DNA from: Drosophila persimilis | Taxonomy: Eukaryota; Arthropoda; Insecta; Diptera; Drosophilidae | Length of the DNA stretch: 64,000 bases | Assembly: GCF_003286085.1 (NCBI RefSeq) | Contig: NW_020825401.1 | Coordinates: 248,001-312,000 of the forward strand | Direction of reading: 5' to 3' | Shown: piece by piece, positions 28,117 to 39,369 of the stretch | Layout of the letters: each line of letters opens with the position of its first letter | How positions within the stretch are numbered: position 1 is the stretch's first letter | Notes under the pieces: generated by a model | The model's input: only the letters and a program-made list of their open reading frames with translations | Told to the model about the DNA's origin: nothing | The model's database searches: none | Program-made: the position numbers and the translations under genes

Positions 28117-30146
28117 ATGCCAATGCGGGTTCGTTACAAGTTGTCCGACTTGACTGATGAACAGTTGTTGGATTTGCTTGAGTAAGTACCGTCGGTGTAA
28201 GTACCGGAAGTGTCAAATGTATCAAGTGACGACGAGGACGACCTTAATGTGGCAGAAGCTCTGACCACTGCTTTAAAGGATGCTGATACCGTTTCATTTA
28301 TGGACACTAATGTTGAAAATTTGCAAAATATAGTACAATCTAAGTCTACACGGGAAACCGTAAAAAGGCCTAGATCGCCATTGACAACTATTGAAGATTC
28401 TGGTGGCTTCAATGGTTTTGGTAAGCAAACATAATTGCGATATGTTAAACAAGTGAGTAATTAATTTATGTATAGGTATTGAATCAATAACAAAGGAGCC
28501 GACTAAAATTATATGGCGAAAGCAATATATGCAGTTGAATGTCAACGACATAGCCTTTCGAGGAGACTCTTCGCTGCCAGCTGAAATAATGGAGCTCAAG
28601 ACTCCATTACAGCTATTTTGCTATTTTTTCGATTCAGAAATCTTGAATATGATCGTCGAGGAAACAATACGTGCAGCTTTAACCGACAACATAGCAAATA
28701 AGTTCAAAGTGAACAATGATGATATCCACCATTACATCGGTATTTTGATATATACGTCCATTTACCAATACCCGAATCTGAAAAGCTACTGGGGAAAAAA
28801 CGCGTTTGGACCTATACAAACCTCCATGTCCCGAAGCAAATTCGAAGCAATTAAGCAGTACTTCTCACTGAGTGATGAAAGCGAGCGGATCAAAAAGGGG
28901 ATACCAGGCTATGATCCACTGTTCCGCACGCGCAGATTTGTCGACTGTCTCAACCAAAGGTTTGACTCCGTGCCAAAGCAAGCGCGCATTTGTGTGGACG
29001 AACAAATGTAAACACAAAAATGAAGCACCACTTGCGCCAGTATATGCCCAATAAGCCACACAAGTGGGGCATCAAGCTATTTGTGTTGTGCGATTCTTTT
29101 GGCTATGTATACCGCTTTGTGATCTATAGCGGTGCAGGTAATAACGTGATCTTGCCCGGTCACCCAGATCTTGGGGCTTCGGCCAACGATTAACAAAAAC
29201 CGTAACAAGTTTCAAGCACCACATTATTTATTTTGATAACTTTTATACGTCACTCCCTTTGATGGTCTATCTTCGTGCGAAAGGTATTTATAGCCCTGGA
29301 ACAGTGCGGGTAAATCGTATCCCCGATTGCAAGCTGCCAAACGATAGTACCATCAACAAAGAGCCAAGGGGTTTCTCGACTGAGTACGTAGGCTTCTCAT
29401 ATGGAGTCGAAATAACTAATGTGCTGTGGCCGTTCGCTTGCTGTCCACTTACGTGGGTGTTAAGCCATTTGCAAGGGCTAATTTGAATGAAGGAACTGCA
29501 AAGACTGCTCGTTACGACAGAAAGTCTAAGCGTTACATCGAAAGTTGATTGCCCACAAATTATTCGTGAGTATAATGCTCACATGGGCGGCGTGGACCTA
29601 ATGGATGGACTTATGGGCCGCTATCATATCAGAGCTAAAACTCGGGATGCCGCGACTCGAATTTTTTACCACTTAATCGATATGGCAGCAACAAACGCCT
29701 ATGTTTTATACAGGCGTATAGAAAAGGAGAACGCATGCTCGACTAATCAGATCGAACTCCCAGATTTTCGGGAATCGATTGCTGCTGGTCTGGTGACATT
29801 TCAAACAAAAAACTATCCAGGTCGTCCAATCACTGGTTTCAACAATCGATCTTCACGAACAATCCATTCTCCATCCTGTCTGACAGAGCGGAGAATGCAG
29901 TCTCCACTCTCTCAGCGACCTTCAAAACTAGTGATCAAACTAGGTGAAAAATCGAAGCATCCAATATCGGACTTGCGGTTTGACCAGCTAAACCATTTTC
30001 CGGATTGGTTGGGTCGAGAAAGTGGAAGAAGATGGTGCAAGTACTGTAAAACTTCACAAACGCAGTGCGTTTGCACTAAATGCAATCTGCATTTATGTTG
30101 CTCAGCCAACAAAAATTGTTTTTCGGAGTATTATAAAAATAAATAA
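28117..30146 (+). pseudogene. piggyBac-type transposase (PGBD/DDE_Tnp_1_7), broken
   Basis: Exon 1 starts at ATG 28117 (MRVRYKLSDLTDEQLLDLLE) but meets stops at 28183 and shortly after. An intron at 28421-28475 (GTAAGC...TATAG) joins in frame to exon 2 (28476-29010), which has the PGBD N-terminal domain (LKTPLQLFCYFFDSEILNMI; YIGILIYTSIYQYP) and the first catalytic Asp in ICVDEQM. Later frames contain KPHKWGIKLFVLCDSFGYVY, FDNFYTS near 29235 (second Asp), YNAHMGGVDLMDGLMGRYHI (third Asp) and a C-terminal Cys-rich finger (WCKYCKTSQTQCVCTKCNLHLCC). At least three frameshifts and a small deletion after DEQM make it inactive. Confidence 0.9.
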
Positions 30147-31150
30147 AACGAGGGTGAACGTTGTGAGTTGCTGCGGACACCGCAACTCTACAGTTATACC
30201 CGATACTTAGTCAGTATGGCTCTCCTCCGTCAGACGCCGCTAATATTAAACGACACGACAAAGAGTGCGAGAGAGACAGAAAATCAGTCTGAGCGTGACG
30301 TCGGGCGCTGCGTAGCCACTGTAAATTGATTTCTTGCTTTTGGCTACAAAAATGATCCGATCTGATCCAGATTCAGCAACCGAATAGATATGGTCATTCT
30401 CTATAATTCTGCGTTTTCTCGAATCTGCAATATTGTGGATGCAACAGATTTTCGTCATTTGTGTGGGCGGAAGGGGGTGGGACGAAATTTTGAGATACAC
30501 GATTTATAGTAAGATCTAACAGGAGTGCGGATACCAAATTTGGTTACTCTAGCGTTAATAGTCTCTGAGATTTTTGAATATCCCCAGATTTTCGTCCTTT
30601 GCGGGTCGGAAGGGGGTGTGGCAAAATTTTGAAACAAACTCGTCTCGGTCCGATATATTAGGAGTGTGGATACCAAATTTGGTTGCTTTTATAGTCTCTG
30701 AGATCTAGGCGCTAATGCTTTACTCTAAGCAAAGCCGGCTATGCTACGTGTGTGTTAGAGAGAGACAGGGCGAGAAAAAATGAAATTGTTTTCTTGATGC
30801 TGGCTATAATAATAAAACGATCCTATTCAGATTCTGCAGTCTTAAAGATATGGTCATTCTCTACGATTCTGCGTTTTGGTTTTATCGTATCTTTAAAAAT
30901 GTGGATGCCACAGATTTTCGTTCTTTGTGGGGGCGGAAGTGAGCGGGGCGAAGTTTTGAAATATTTTTGAAGCAGTGACATATCACAGACAGACAGAAAG
31001 ACAGACAGGGCTCATTCGACTCGGCTATTGTTGCTGATCAAGAATATATATACTTTATGGGGTCGGAAACGATTCCTTCTGGACGTTATACACATCCACT
31101 TTCACCACAAATCTAATATACCCCAATACTCATTTTGAGTATCGGGTATA
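30146..31150 (-). mobile_element. DINE-type repeat, copy c
   Basis: The same repeat is reversed: it starts AAACGAGGGTGAACG and ends TATCGGGTATA. It is slightly shorter than other copies. In the GA-rich block it reads gagtgcgagagagacag, where copies d and g have gagtgcgtgcgagagagacag, and the microsatellite is reduced. It was inserted at or just after the stop codon of the piggyBac transposase. Confidence 0.85.
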
Positions 31151-31365
31151 ATAAACTTCGCAATTGGGAAATGACTTTTTTATACTCAGAGCCCCAAGAG
31201 CGCCTACAGGCACTTATTCCCTTTTTCTCACCTTACAGGTAAACGAAAGCTTGTACACTCTTTTTAAGTACACATTTGAGTTCAACCGCAATTCACTATA
31301 GAACAAATTATTTGAATTATTTTCTTCTATTATTTTAGAAAATAGTCTTAGAGGGTTAATTTACA

Positions 31366-32002
31366 TTAATTTGACATATTTCCCTGCCTATTTTTGCGCA
31401 TGGTTTTTAGGCCACGCTCTAATCGGGCAACTTTTATGTCGCTCAATTTAACAATTTTTTTTTGCATTAATTTTGCATCGTAGTGCACGTTTTTTTTTAT
31501 ATATATATTGGGCGCACTCGGAAGCGCTGTCGGTTCACTTTTCCTTGGTCTGGCTTGATGCGCCAGACTAGGCCGGTGCAGGCTGCACAGGTTTCTTCTT
31601 CTCTGCTGGGGGACCGCTGCAGGCAGCACAGGTGTGTTCACAATAGGGTGAGAATGGTCCCTCGCAGTCCTTAGGGCATGTCTTCCTTAGCTTCGGGATG
31701 TCTATTTCTTCTGATGGAGAGGTTATTACTTTTTGTTTCGCAATGTTTTGTATTGCAGTGTAGGTGGATGTGTGTAAGGCTGGCGTTTGGTTTTTTCGAA
31801 TTGCTAGTTGGTTTTTTATGTATTCAACTTCAGCATGTAATTGTACTGAGTTGTTCCAACTTATTATGCTTGGGCTGTTTAACAGCTTTAGCAATTCTGC
31901 CTTTCTGGCTTTCAATTTTTTTACCACACCGCCTCTTTTACACATCTGTTGTTCAACCATGAACCCGACTTCAGGACGTCTTTGGGGTTTTGATTCCACC
32001 AT
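31366..32002 (-). pseudogene. Gypsy-2 gag-like ORF
   Basis: The first frame (32002-31568, 144 codons) is a lysine-rich helical region (KKLKARKAELLKLLNSPSI) followed by a Cys-rich segment (CPKDCEGPFSPYCEHTCAAC). The reading continues in another frame to 31366 (KNVHYDAKLMQKKIVKL...). I do not recognise the family from sequence alone. The gag call comes from its place just after a primer-binding site. Confidence 0.5.
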
Positions 32003-32076
32003 AAATCCTTAATGATCCTGCCAAGAATGTTTAGTTTGGCGATCCTGCCAGGAATGTTGGTGATGTCTCTGCTCTA

Positions 32077-32090
32077 TGTCACGGTCGCCA
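32077..32090 (-). promoter_or_regulatory. Gypsy-2 primer-binding site (tRNA-Arg type)
   Basis: The minus strand reads TGGCGACCGTGACA, directly abutting the LTR end. From memory, this is the site used by 412/mdg1-type elements. Confidence 0.72.
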
Positions 32091-32484
32091 TGTGTTTTTA
32101 CTACAGTAACAAGGCAGGATTTGGTTGTTTAATGGTCGGAGCGCCTGTTGCTGTCGCTCCGAACTCTTTTATTGATCTGTGTTCTGCATTTTGTAATTAG
32201 GTATAACTTAGCCTAACGCAGCGCAGTCTTCAGTGGCAGCGCTGCCCTTTTGTATGTGAGTCGTTTTATATGTAATATGTAAAACAAACATATATATCTT
32301 ATATATAAGTAGCGAAAACGTCGCTGTTGAGATAGAGCGTGGCTTGCACATATATATCTTATGCAAGCGGTCACTGCATGGGATATGCATGCTGACGCGG
32401 CTTGTCTGTGGTTCAAGTCATTTACTGCCGATCATATTTCGCATACTTGGACTGCACTTGAACGTGAAATATGTTTATGTAACA
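32091..32484 (-). repeat. Gypsy-2 5' LTR (about 394 bp)
   Basis: It is bounded by the primer site at one end and a possible TGTTACATAAAC start at the other. It contains repeated acatatatatctta blocks (32285 and 32345). The outer end is not proven because the second LTR is absent. Confidence 0.5.
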
Positions 32485-32701
32485 AAGACTAAGTTTCGTT
32501 GTCTTCTTATTTATGTTTATTGGTATATATTGGACATAGTGTTGAGCACAGTGAGCTCTCGATATGTGCATACCACACTAGGAAAAAACTATCTCATTTA
32601 TCATCTAAAGAAGGACGCAAACATACACACTCGACACCAAAAAAAAAAAAAAAAATAAAGTAAAGAAATTAACTATAAGAGACTTTTTTTTTTAAATCGA
32701 A
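32485..32701 (+). other. AT-rich leader before the capsid-like gene
   Basis: The stretch contains A-rich (32638-32655) and T-rich (32683-32693) runs and no ORF. It may belong to the source element of the following capsid-like ORF. Confidence 0.35.
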
Positions 32702-33820
32702 ATGACCACCCATATTGAATGTAGGAAGAGCGAATTGGATCTCCTTGAGCCACATCCTACACAAAGCTCTATTCTGAGAACAGAAGAAGTTTCATACAAC
32801 CCCATAGCTTCGTTGGACAGTGCTTCTTCAATTGAATTCGTTTGCTTAGGAAATGGGGAAACATATCGAGACCTATCAAGTGTTTACTTAAGACTTGTTG
32901 TGCAACTAAGAAAAAGTGATAATGCCAACATTGAAGGAAACGATGTTGGAGTAATGAATAATATTTTGCATTCAATGTTTAGAAGTTCGTCCGAATATTT
33001 AAATAATATTTTGGTTTCTCAGAGTGATAATAACTATCATTATAGATCGTATTTATTCGGAACTATTCGGAAAAGTTCATGGAGATATAATTATAATTAT
33101 ATAATTATATAATCAACCAAGACTGCTTATAAATAATGTAGATTTCAGGATTACTTTTAACATAGAAAAAACAGCATTTTATTTAATGGAATCTAAAACT
33201 GAATCAAATCTTAAAATATTGGAGGCACAACTATTTATGAACCACATAACTATTAATCCGATCATTTTATTGGCTCATTATCATGTTTTACAAACTAAAA
33301 ATGCCATTTATCTATACAGCAAAGTTCAAGTAAAATTATTTACAATATATCCAGGAAATAATACATTATCAATTGACAATGCAGTTATTGGACAGCTTCC
33401 CAATTTTTTGGCTTTTTGCATGGTAAAAAACAAATCATATTCTGGAAATCGGGCATTGAACCCCTTCAATTTTGATCATTTTAAAATTCAACGCTTTAAT
33501 CTATTGGTTAATGGAGTACAAGTATCATCGCTGGCACTTGAGTTTGATTTCCCGAACTCTGAAAATGCTCAAAGCTCTAAAGGATATAATATGCTATTCA
33601 GATCAAGTGGAATAAAACATTATGATCGAGGCTTGCAAATTACAAAGAAAATGTTTGATAAAAATAGTTTTATATTAGCATTTGACACAATTGCAGACCA
33701 TCAATTCAACTGTATGCTCAAATTTAATATCACAAGGAGCCATCCGAATTGAAGGACTTTCATTACTGTGTACAATATTATGTTTATGTTTTGAACATTC
33801 TGCAAGGAGTCGAAAGTGGC
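32702..33820 (+). pseudogene. Decayed capsid-like protein (Polinton/Maverick-type or F54H12.2-like family)
   Basis: Two ORFs (32702-33112 and 33186-33752) form one interrupted protein. The second frame can be read back across the AT-rich junction near 33085-33115, where repeats of ATTATA have shifted the frame. The tail runs on past 33752 after a further shift. Hallmarks of the family as I remember it: an N-terminal SELDLLEPHPTQSSI, SIEFVCLGNGETYRDLSSVY, INPIILLAHYHVLQ, IGQLPNFLAF and NRALNPFNFDHFKI blocks. These proteins are annotated in many invertebrate genomes and I believe they are jelly-roll capsid-like. No polymerase, integrase or ATPase of a Polinton lies nearby. The middle appears shortened. 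Confidence 0.5.
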
Positions 33821-33837
33821 GTGGTTTCGACGATAAT

Positions 33838-34462
33838 CAGGCAGGCTCCGTTTTTCATTTACTTTTGCGGATTACGTTTTCAGCCAAAACGTTTCGTTTT
33901 CGTTTTAAGGTGTTCCATTTTTCACATATTTTTTTATCGATATGTTACATTTTGAAGTCCGAATTAAATTGGGCGGGAAACAGCTGTGCTCACCCAGATG
34001 TTCTGTTAAGCACATGTTACAAGCACAGTCTGAGCTGTTACATGCACATTTGTGCTGTTATACGCAAAAATTTATTAATTGCCAACGTTCCGATAACCAA
34101 ATCGGAATGCGTCAGCTGCTTACACCAAAACGAAATTTGTTGTTGCTGTGGCCAATTTTTTCCGAGCCAAATTTTAGGTTGGGTTAAAATAAAATTATTT
34201 ATAAAGAAAGCACAAGTTAAATTACCCTGATATAGGTATCAAGTTGATGTAAATGAATCAATAAGTCATCTATTTTTTTCCTTTTGCAATTAAGGTTCGT
34301 TTTGTTGTATAAAAAGCCGTTTACTTTTCATTTCGTCAACGAAAATGTTTTCGTTTTGAAAACGAAGAAATCTTGCGGAATGGGAAAAAGAGAGCCCCAA
34401 TTTATGTGATTTCAAAAGTAAATCGGAAAACTTTTGTGAATGTGAAAAACGGAGCCTGGCTG
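33838..34462. mobile_element. Short TIR (MITE-like) element
   Basis: The left end CAGGCAGGCTCCGTTTTTCA is matched by the inverse of the right end (TGAAAAACGGAGCCTGGCTG, with one gap-like change). Subterminal regions are rich in gttttcg/cgaaaac motifs in opposite orientation. Length is 625 bp with no transposase. Ends starting CAG suggest a hAT-like MITE, but no clear 8-bp duplication is seen. Confidence 0.6.
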
Positions 34463-34469
34463 AATATTT

Positions 34470-36390
34470 TCATATTTGAACATTCTGCAAAGGGCCGAAA
34501 GTGGAATGGCTTTGTATTTTGATTCTTGTTAACTTTTTTGTGTACATTTTCTTAATTCTTCTTATGGCATAGATTATTAATATTATTATTATTATGATTC
34601 CGATAATCAAGGCAGCATGTCCAGATACATGATGGAACTTAAGTCCTTTTAAATCATGAGGACCTCCTTTTAACAAATTTTAATTCGTTTCTTAACTTAT
34701 CCATTTTCTCTGTATGGTTACTTAATGGTACTGTTAATGGATTCCAAACAATTTTTGGTATTTTACTTATATTACTTGTATAAGAGGTTGAAATTGGCTC
34801 GTAGTTTTCTGTTTGAATACTGTGATGAGGTAATAGTATTTTGTCATCGGTTCACACAGTACAACCATTCATTATTGTTCAAATTCCTTGTTGCGGAAGA
34901 TCAATTAGTTCTTGATTTGAGTTACTACATTGAATTCTAGCATTAGTGTTTACTGGAACTTTGAAGAGCCAACTACCCTGCCTTTCTAATTCGACCCAAA
35001 ATGATCTTGTCTCTGCTATCTTCCTAAACACGCAATTTGAAATACCGTTTTGTTTGAAAGGAGCTATCTCACAGGCAGTATCATTGGAATTGCTCCAAGG
35101 CCAATTACCTTCGCATACTCTTCTATTTGTTTGCTATTTTTGGCATTTATTCAAGGTAGCTTCAGTCATCGAATGATAGGAATCAAATTCGAAGTTATAT
35201 ACTAAATACCTGGAGCTCAAATCTACCTTGACCAATTCTTGTTCATGCTCAACCGGCATTGGAATTATCCTAAATAAATGGGATGTGTGACTACCAAACA
35301 GGGCAATCTTCACGTTCAGAATTAATTTTTTGTCAACAAAAATTCCCTTCGCTGTTAATAGGCTGTAGTAGAGCAGTACACGCGACTGATAGACAACAAG
35401 TGGCAAATAGGGCCACGTTGTCGCACAGCTCGGCAAACATGGCCGACCATAGATAAGAAGCGCACCTCAGAGCTCTGCAAACTAGGCAGGGAAAGGTGCA
35501 GCGCACTCATACGTTCCCTCACAGGACACTGGCTAGTAGGCACCCACGCAAACAGGCTGGGTGCCCCATACAATGATTTCTGCCGCAGCTGCAGAGACGA
35601 GGACTAGGAGGAAACAGTGGAACACCTGTTCTGTTCCTGTCCAGCTCTCAGCAGAAGGAGGCTGCATCACTTGGGCTCTGCCTTTCTGAACGACATCTCG
35701 GAAATGTCCACGCTATGTCCCAGAAAGATCGTCAACTTTATAAGGGCATCTGGATGGGACAAATGTTGACATGGAGTCTCATCTGCAGGGAGGGAATGAT
35801 CCCAAGCGGTATCACAACGGGCCGAAACCGGCCTAAGTGTGCTGGGCTCCGAGCGAGCTTGGCGGCCGTCTCTACCTAACCTAACCTAACCTAATAGGCT
35901 GTAAATTTCCTTCAATTCTGCTCCTGGAAGCACCAATTTTTCTAACAAGTTATCTTTTATTTTTGCTATTTCTTCCGTTAGCTGTATAGGTTTTAGAATA
36001 TTTGGATTTAGTCTACCATGATTAATATCTCTCAGTAGATTAATAACTGCTGATTGAATTTTGTCGCATTCTTCAACCAAGGAGCGTAAGGGTCCATGTT
36101 ATAATAAACAAATTAATCCCAGGATGAGGCGACTATTTCAACGTCACCCCATCGGATCCAAATATATCGAAGTGGAACTGTTCATTTTTTCACTTGACCA
36201 CTACGCCTTTCCTCTGGCAGAAATTTTTGCATTTGATACACAAGCACTAACACTGCTGCCGATAGTCCTAGCTTGGATATTTGAGGTCTACTACGAGTAC
36301 TTCTGGTCTCTTTCGGAGTCATTCCTGACTCTTGCTCTTCTGACTCAATTCCAGCCAATGGACAAATTTGAGTTATAGGTCGTTTTATCA
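34470..36390 (-). pseudogene. BEL-3 env, split by a LOA tail
   Basis: Pieces on the minus strand: helical ectodomain (MVEECDKIQSAVINLLRDIN, 36080-35886), a middle part (HTSHLFRIIPMPVEHEQELV, 35310-35250) and the C-terminus with a HVSGHAALIIG motif. A membrane segment (IIIIIILIIYAI) and a basic tail (34676-34470) follow. This is the end structure of insect errantivirus-type Env. Stops and frame changes are frequent. A 524-bp insertion (35368-35891) separates the parts. Not functional. Confidence 0.7.
35368..35891 (+). mobile_element. LOA-2: 5'-truncated LOA-type LINE tail
   Basis: The plus strand encodes the end of a LOA-type ORF2 (ELCKLGRERCSALIRSLTGH; GAPYNDFCRSCRDED; HLFCSCPALSRRR), closely parallel to the C-terminus of LOA-1. 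It has an in-frame stop (TAG at about 35607). It ends in four CCTAA-type units. Both sides carry taataggctgta (35356-35367 and 35892-35903), a 12-bp target duplication. This is a standard 5'-truncated insertion, in the opposite orientation to LOA-1. Confidence 0.9.
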
Positions 36391-36429
36391 ACCTATCTTG
36401 ATGTTTTATAGTTACTACTCTGACTCTAT

Positions 36430-37012
36430 CTTTATATATTTATTCTATTTTTCCCAAGGGCCATCTAGCTGGGTGACAGGTTTCATCTTTTATTAATACA
36501 ATCTGTCCTTTTTTAATATTCTGCATTCCTATTTTCCATTTTGTTGCAGTGTGTGCAAATAATCTTCTTTCCATTTAATCCTAAATTCTCATTTCATTTT
36601 CTGAATTAATCTCCACTTATCAAGATTCCCGATTTCTTCATCTGAAATTGTCTCAATCAGTCCAAATATTGAACTTCCAATAATAAAATGACCTGGTGTT
36701 AATACATCCAGATCGTCAATATCATTTGTAGCTGTATACAAAGGGCGTGAATTTAGTACCGCTTCAATTTGACATAATAGAGTTGCCATTTCCTCATAGG
36801 TTAAATTATTGTACCCAATTATCCTTTCTAAGTGATATTTCACTGATTTTACCCCAGCTCCCCAAATACCTCCGAGGTGAGGTCCTGCCGGGGGAATAAA
36901 ATGCCACTCGATGTGTTCTCTTTCTAATATTAGAGCCACTTTAATGTTGTCTCTGAGGGCTCTTTGGTATTCCTGGTCTAATTTGCATGAAGCTCCTACA
37001 AAGTTGGTTCCA
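36430..37012 (-). pseudogene. BEL-3 integrase C-terminal half and DUF5641
   Basis: The open part (36939-36589) holds the end of the integrase core (EWHFIPPAGPHLGGIWGAGV with catalytic Glu region changed to GAGVKSVKY, then QIEAVLNSRPLYT) and LDVLTPGHFIIGSS. Further downstream, out of frame, is the KIGMQNIKKGQIVLIKDE-like tail near 36480-36540. RNase H, the zinc-binding domain and most of the integrase core are missing between this and the RT piece. The expected Glu in the GGIWEAAVKS-type motif appears as Gly. Confidence 0.8.
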
Positions 37013-37774
37013 TTATCGGAAAAAATTGTCTGCTAGCCAAAGTTTTTGAATAAACAATTTTCCGACAAGTGTCACTGGAAACAACCAGCCTAAGGGGTCA
37101 TACATCTTGGCTAAGGTAGATAATACTATTCTCTTGTTATTTTTCTTAATTGGTTCATAGTGGAAATTGAACCTAAACTCGTCTTTAACCGGTTCCCATT
37201 GTAGTCCATTCTCCTCAATGGTTAATACTTTATTTTCTTCGTCATGTCTAGTGCCTTCTATAATTTCTGGGATATTTGTTATCCACTTTCTTAAGTTGAA
37301 CCCAACCTTATTAAAATCCCGGGTAACTTCCTTTACATGCTTTTTAGCATTCAGTATCGTGTCGGCACCAGTCATCAGGTCATCCATAGAAAAATCATTC
37401 TTTATGATTTCCCTAATTGCTTGATTTTTGCAATTATCCGCTAGTGCAACAAGCATCCTGGTTGCTAAGTAGGATGCTGAAGCTGTTCCATACGCAACGG
37501 TTTATAATAGTTTACGTTTATAATCTTTTAAATTTTCGTTTGGATTATCCCTCCAAATTATATGCAAATATTGTTGATCGTGTTTATCAACATTAATTTG
37601 CCGGTACATTTTTTCAATTTCCGCAGATATTACAAATGGCCATTTACGCCATTTCACCATAATATCGAAGATATCTTTTTGGACTCTTGCTCCAACCCAC
37701 ATGATATCATTTAAACTTTTATTGTTTGTGGTTTTTGCTGAGGCATCGAAAACCACTCTCAGCCTTGTAAAATA
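37013..37774 (-). pseudogene. BEL-3 RT
   Basis: The upstream frame (37756-37502) has MVFDASAKTTNNKSLNDIMW and ISAEIEKMYRQINVD. The next frame (37456-37013) has the catalytic region as SMDDLMTGAD, then FNLRKWITNIPEII and LSTLAKMYDPLGWLFPVTLV. A frame break lies at about 37500. The catalytic loop reads SMDD where YVDD is usual. It is cut on its 5' side by DINE d. Confidence 0.85.
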
Positions 37775-38891
37775 AAACGAGGGGGAACGTTGTGAGTTGC
37801 TGCGGACACCGCAACTCTACAGTTATACCCGATACTAAGTCAGTATGGCTCTCCTCCGGCAGACGCCGCTAATATTAAACGACACGACAAAGAGTGCGTG
37901 CGAGAGAGACAGAAAATCAGTCTGAGCGTGACGTCGGGCGCTGCGTAGCCACTGCAAATTGATTTGTTCCTTTTGGCTATAAAAATGATCAGATCTGATC
38001 CAGATTCAGCAATCTGATAGATATGGTCATTATCTATGATTCTGCGCTTCTAGTTTTCTCAAATCTGCAATATTGTGGATGCAACAGATTTTCGTCCTTT
38101 GTGGGGGCGGAAGGGGGTGTGGCGAAATTTTGAGATATACGTTTTATAGTGAGATCTAACAGGAGTGCGGATACCAAATTTGGTTACTCTAGCCTTAATA
38201 GTCTCTGAGATTTATGAATATCCCCAGATCTGCATCCTTTGCGGGGGCGGAAGGGGGTGTGGCGAAATTTTGCAACAAACTCGTCTCGGTCCGATATATT
38301 AGGAGTGTGGATACCAAATTTGGTTGCTCTAGCTTTTATAGTCTCTGAGATCTAGGCGCTAATGTTTTACTCTAAGCAAAGCCGCCTATGCTACGTGTGT
38401 GTTAGAGAGAGACAGGGCGAGAAAAAATGAAATTGTTTTCTTGATGCTGGCTATAATAATAATACGATCCATTTCAGATTCCGCAGTCTAAAAGATATCG
38501 TTATTCTCTACGATTCTGCGTTTTTAGTTTTCTCGTATCTTTAAAATTGTGGATGCCACAGATTTTCGCTCTTTGTGGGGGCGGAGGTGGGCGGGGCAAA
38601 GTTTTGAAATATTTTTGTAGCAGTGACATATCACAGAAGTCTGGATCCAAAACATCGTTGCTCTAGCTCTTATAGTCTTTGAGCATTAGGCGCTGAAGGG
38701 GACGGACAGACGGACAGACGGACAGACGGACGGACGGACAGACAGACATGGCTCAATCGACTCGGCTATTGATGCTGATCAAGAATATATATACTTTATG
38801 GGGTCGGAAACGATTCCTTCTGGACGTTACACACATCCACTTTTACCACAAATCTAATATACCCCAATACTCATTTTGAGTATCGGGTATA
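37775..38891 (-). mobile_element. DINE-type repeat, copy d
   Basis: A full-length copy in reverse, AAACGAGGGGG to TATCGGGTATA, with microsatellite at about 38699-38748. It was inserted inside BEL-3 RT. Confidence 0.88.
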
Positions 38892-39369
38892 AAAATTATA
38901 TTTCCCATCTTCTTTGGACTCTACCATATGTCCTACGTTTTTATTTTCATGCATGAACTTTACATAATTTTCTTTTAATGCTTTATTATTGCTGAGCTTT
39001 CTTTGTAAACAGTAAAATCGCGCTATAGCTTGTGTTTTTGAATCTCCCAAATCCTTTTCTTTTTTACATGGTATTTTAACCACATACCTACCATTCTCAT
39101 CTCTTCTTGTTGTTTCCAAGAAATGCTCCTCGCACACATCTTCTTCTACGTCATTGTTTTCACTTTCCAATTCCCAGAACCGTTCTAAGTCCCCAACTTC
39201 AATTGTTGTCGCCACAATATATTTATCACCTTTTGATTTGGTGCAACCGGATATAATCCATCCGAATTCTGTATTTTGTCCAGGTAGATCGTCTATTTTT
39301 ACTACTCCGTCTTTTAAAATATGGGTATACAAATCTATCCCAATTATTACATCTACCCTACATGGTTTT
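38892..39369 (-). pseudogene. BEL-3 protease-RT linker
   Basis: The minus strand reads LPGQNTEFGWIISGCTKSKG (protease end), DLERFWELE, CEEHFLETTRRDENGRYVV, CLQRKLSNNKALKENYVKFM and NVGHM. This is the typical BEL stretch between protease and RT. It is bounded on both sides by DINE copies, so it is a 478-bp island of BEL-3. Confidence 0.85.

Larger units (their letters stand above)
27749..31355 (+). mobile_element. piggyBac-type DNA transposon, inactive
   Basis: The element contains a broken piggyBac transposase (28117-30146). Its right end reads cttagaGGG-TTAA at 31345-31359, which fits a piggyBac terminus and its TTAA target. A left terminus with the reverse sequence was not found, so the left limit is uncertain and the end may be lost. 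A possible TATA box (ttataaaag, 27871) and a 5'-UTR intron (27924-28099, GTAAGT...AATAG) precede the ATG. DINE copy c lies directly after the transposase. Confidence 0.75.
31356..32484 (-). mobile_element. Gypsy-2: Ty3 element remnant, gag start, primer site and 5' LTR
   Basis: On the minus strand the order is a proposed LTR (32484-32091), a primer-binding site (32090-32077, TGGCGACCGTGACA), then a gag-like ORF (32002-31366). The primer sequence is the tRNA-Arg type known from 412 and mdg1. The remainder of the element is missing where piggyBac begins. The outer LTR limit is a guess from the TGTTACATAAAC terminus. Confidence 0.68.

Noticed and set aside
32344..32658. 104-codon plus ORF before the capsid-like gene
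   Set aside because: It crosses the proposed Gypsy-2 LTR and a poly(A) run, and ends in a Lys run.
35874..35894. Interstitial telomere repeat
   Set aside because: The CCTAA units are the 3' tail of a LOA insertion with a target duplication.
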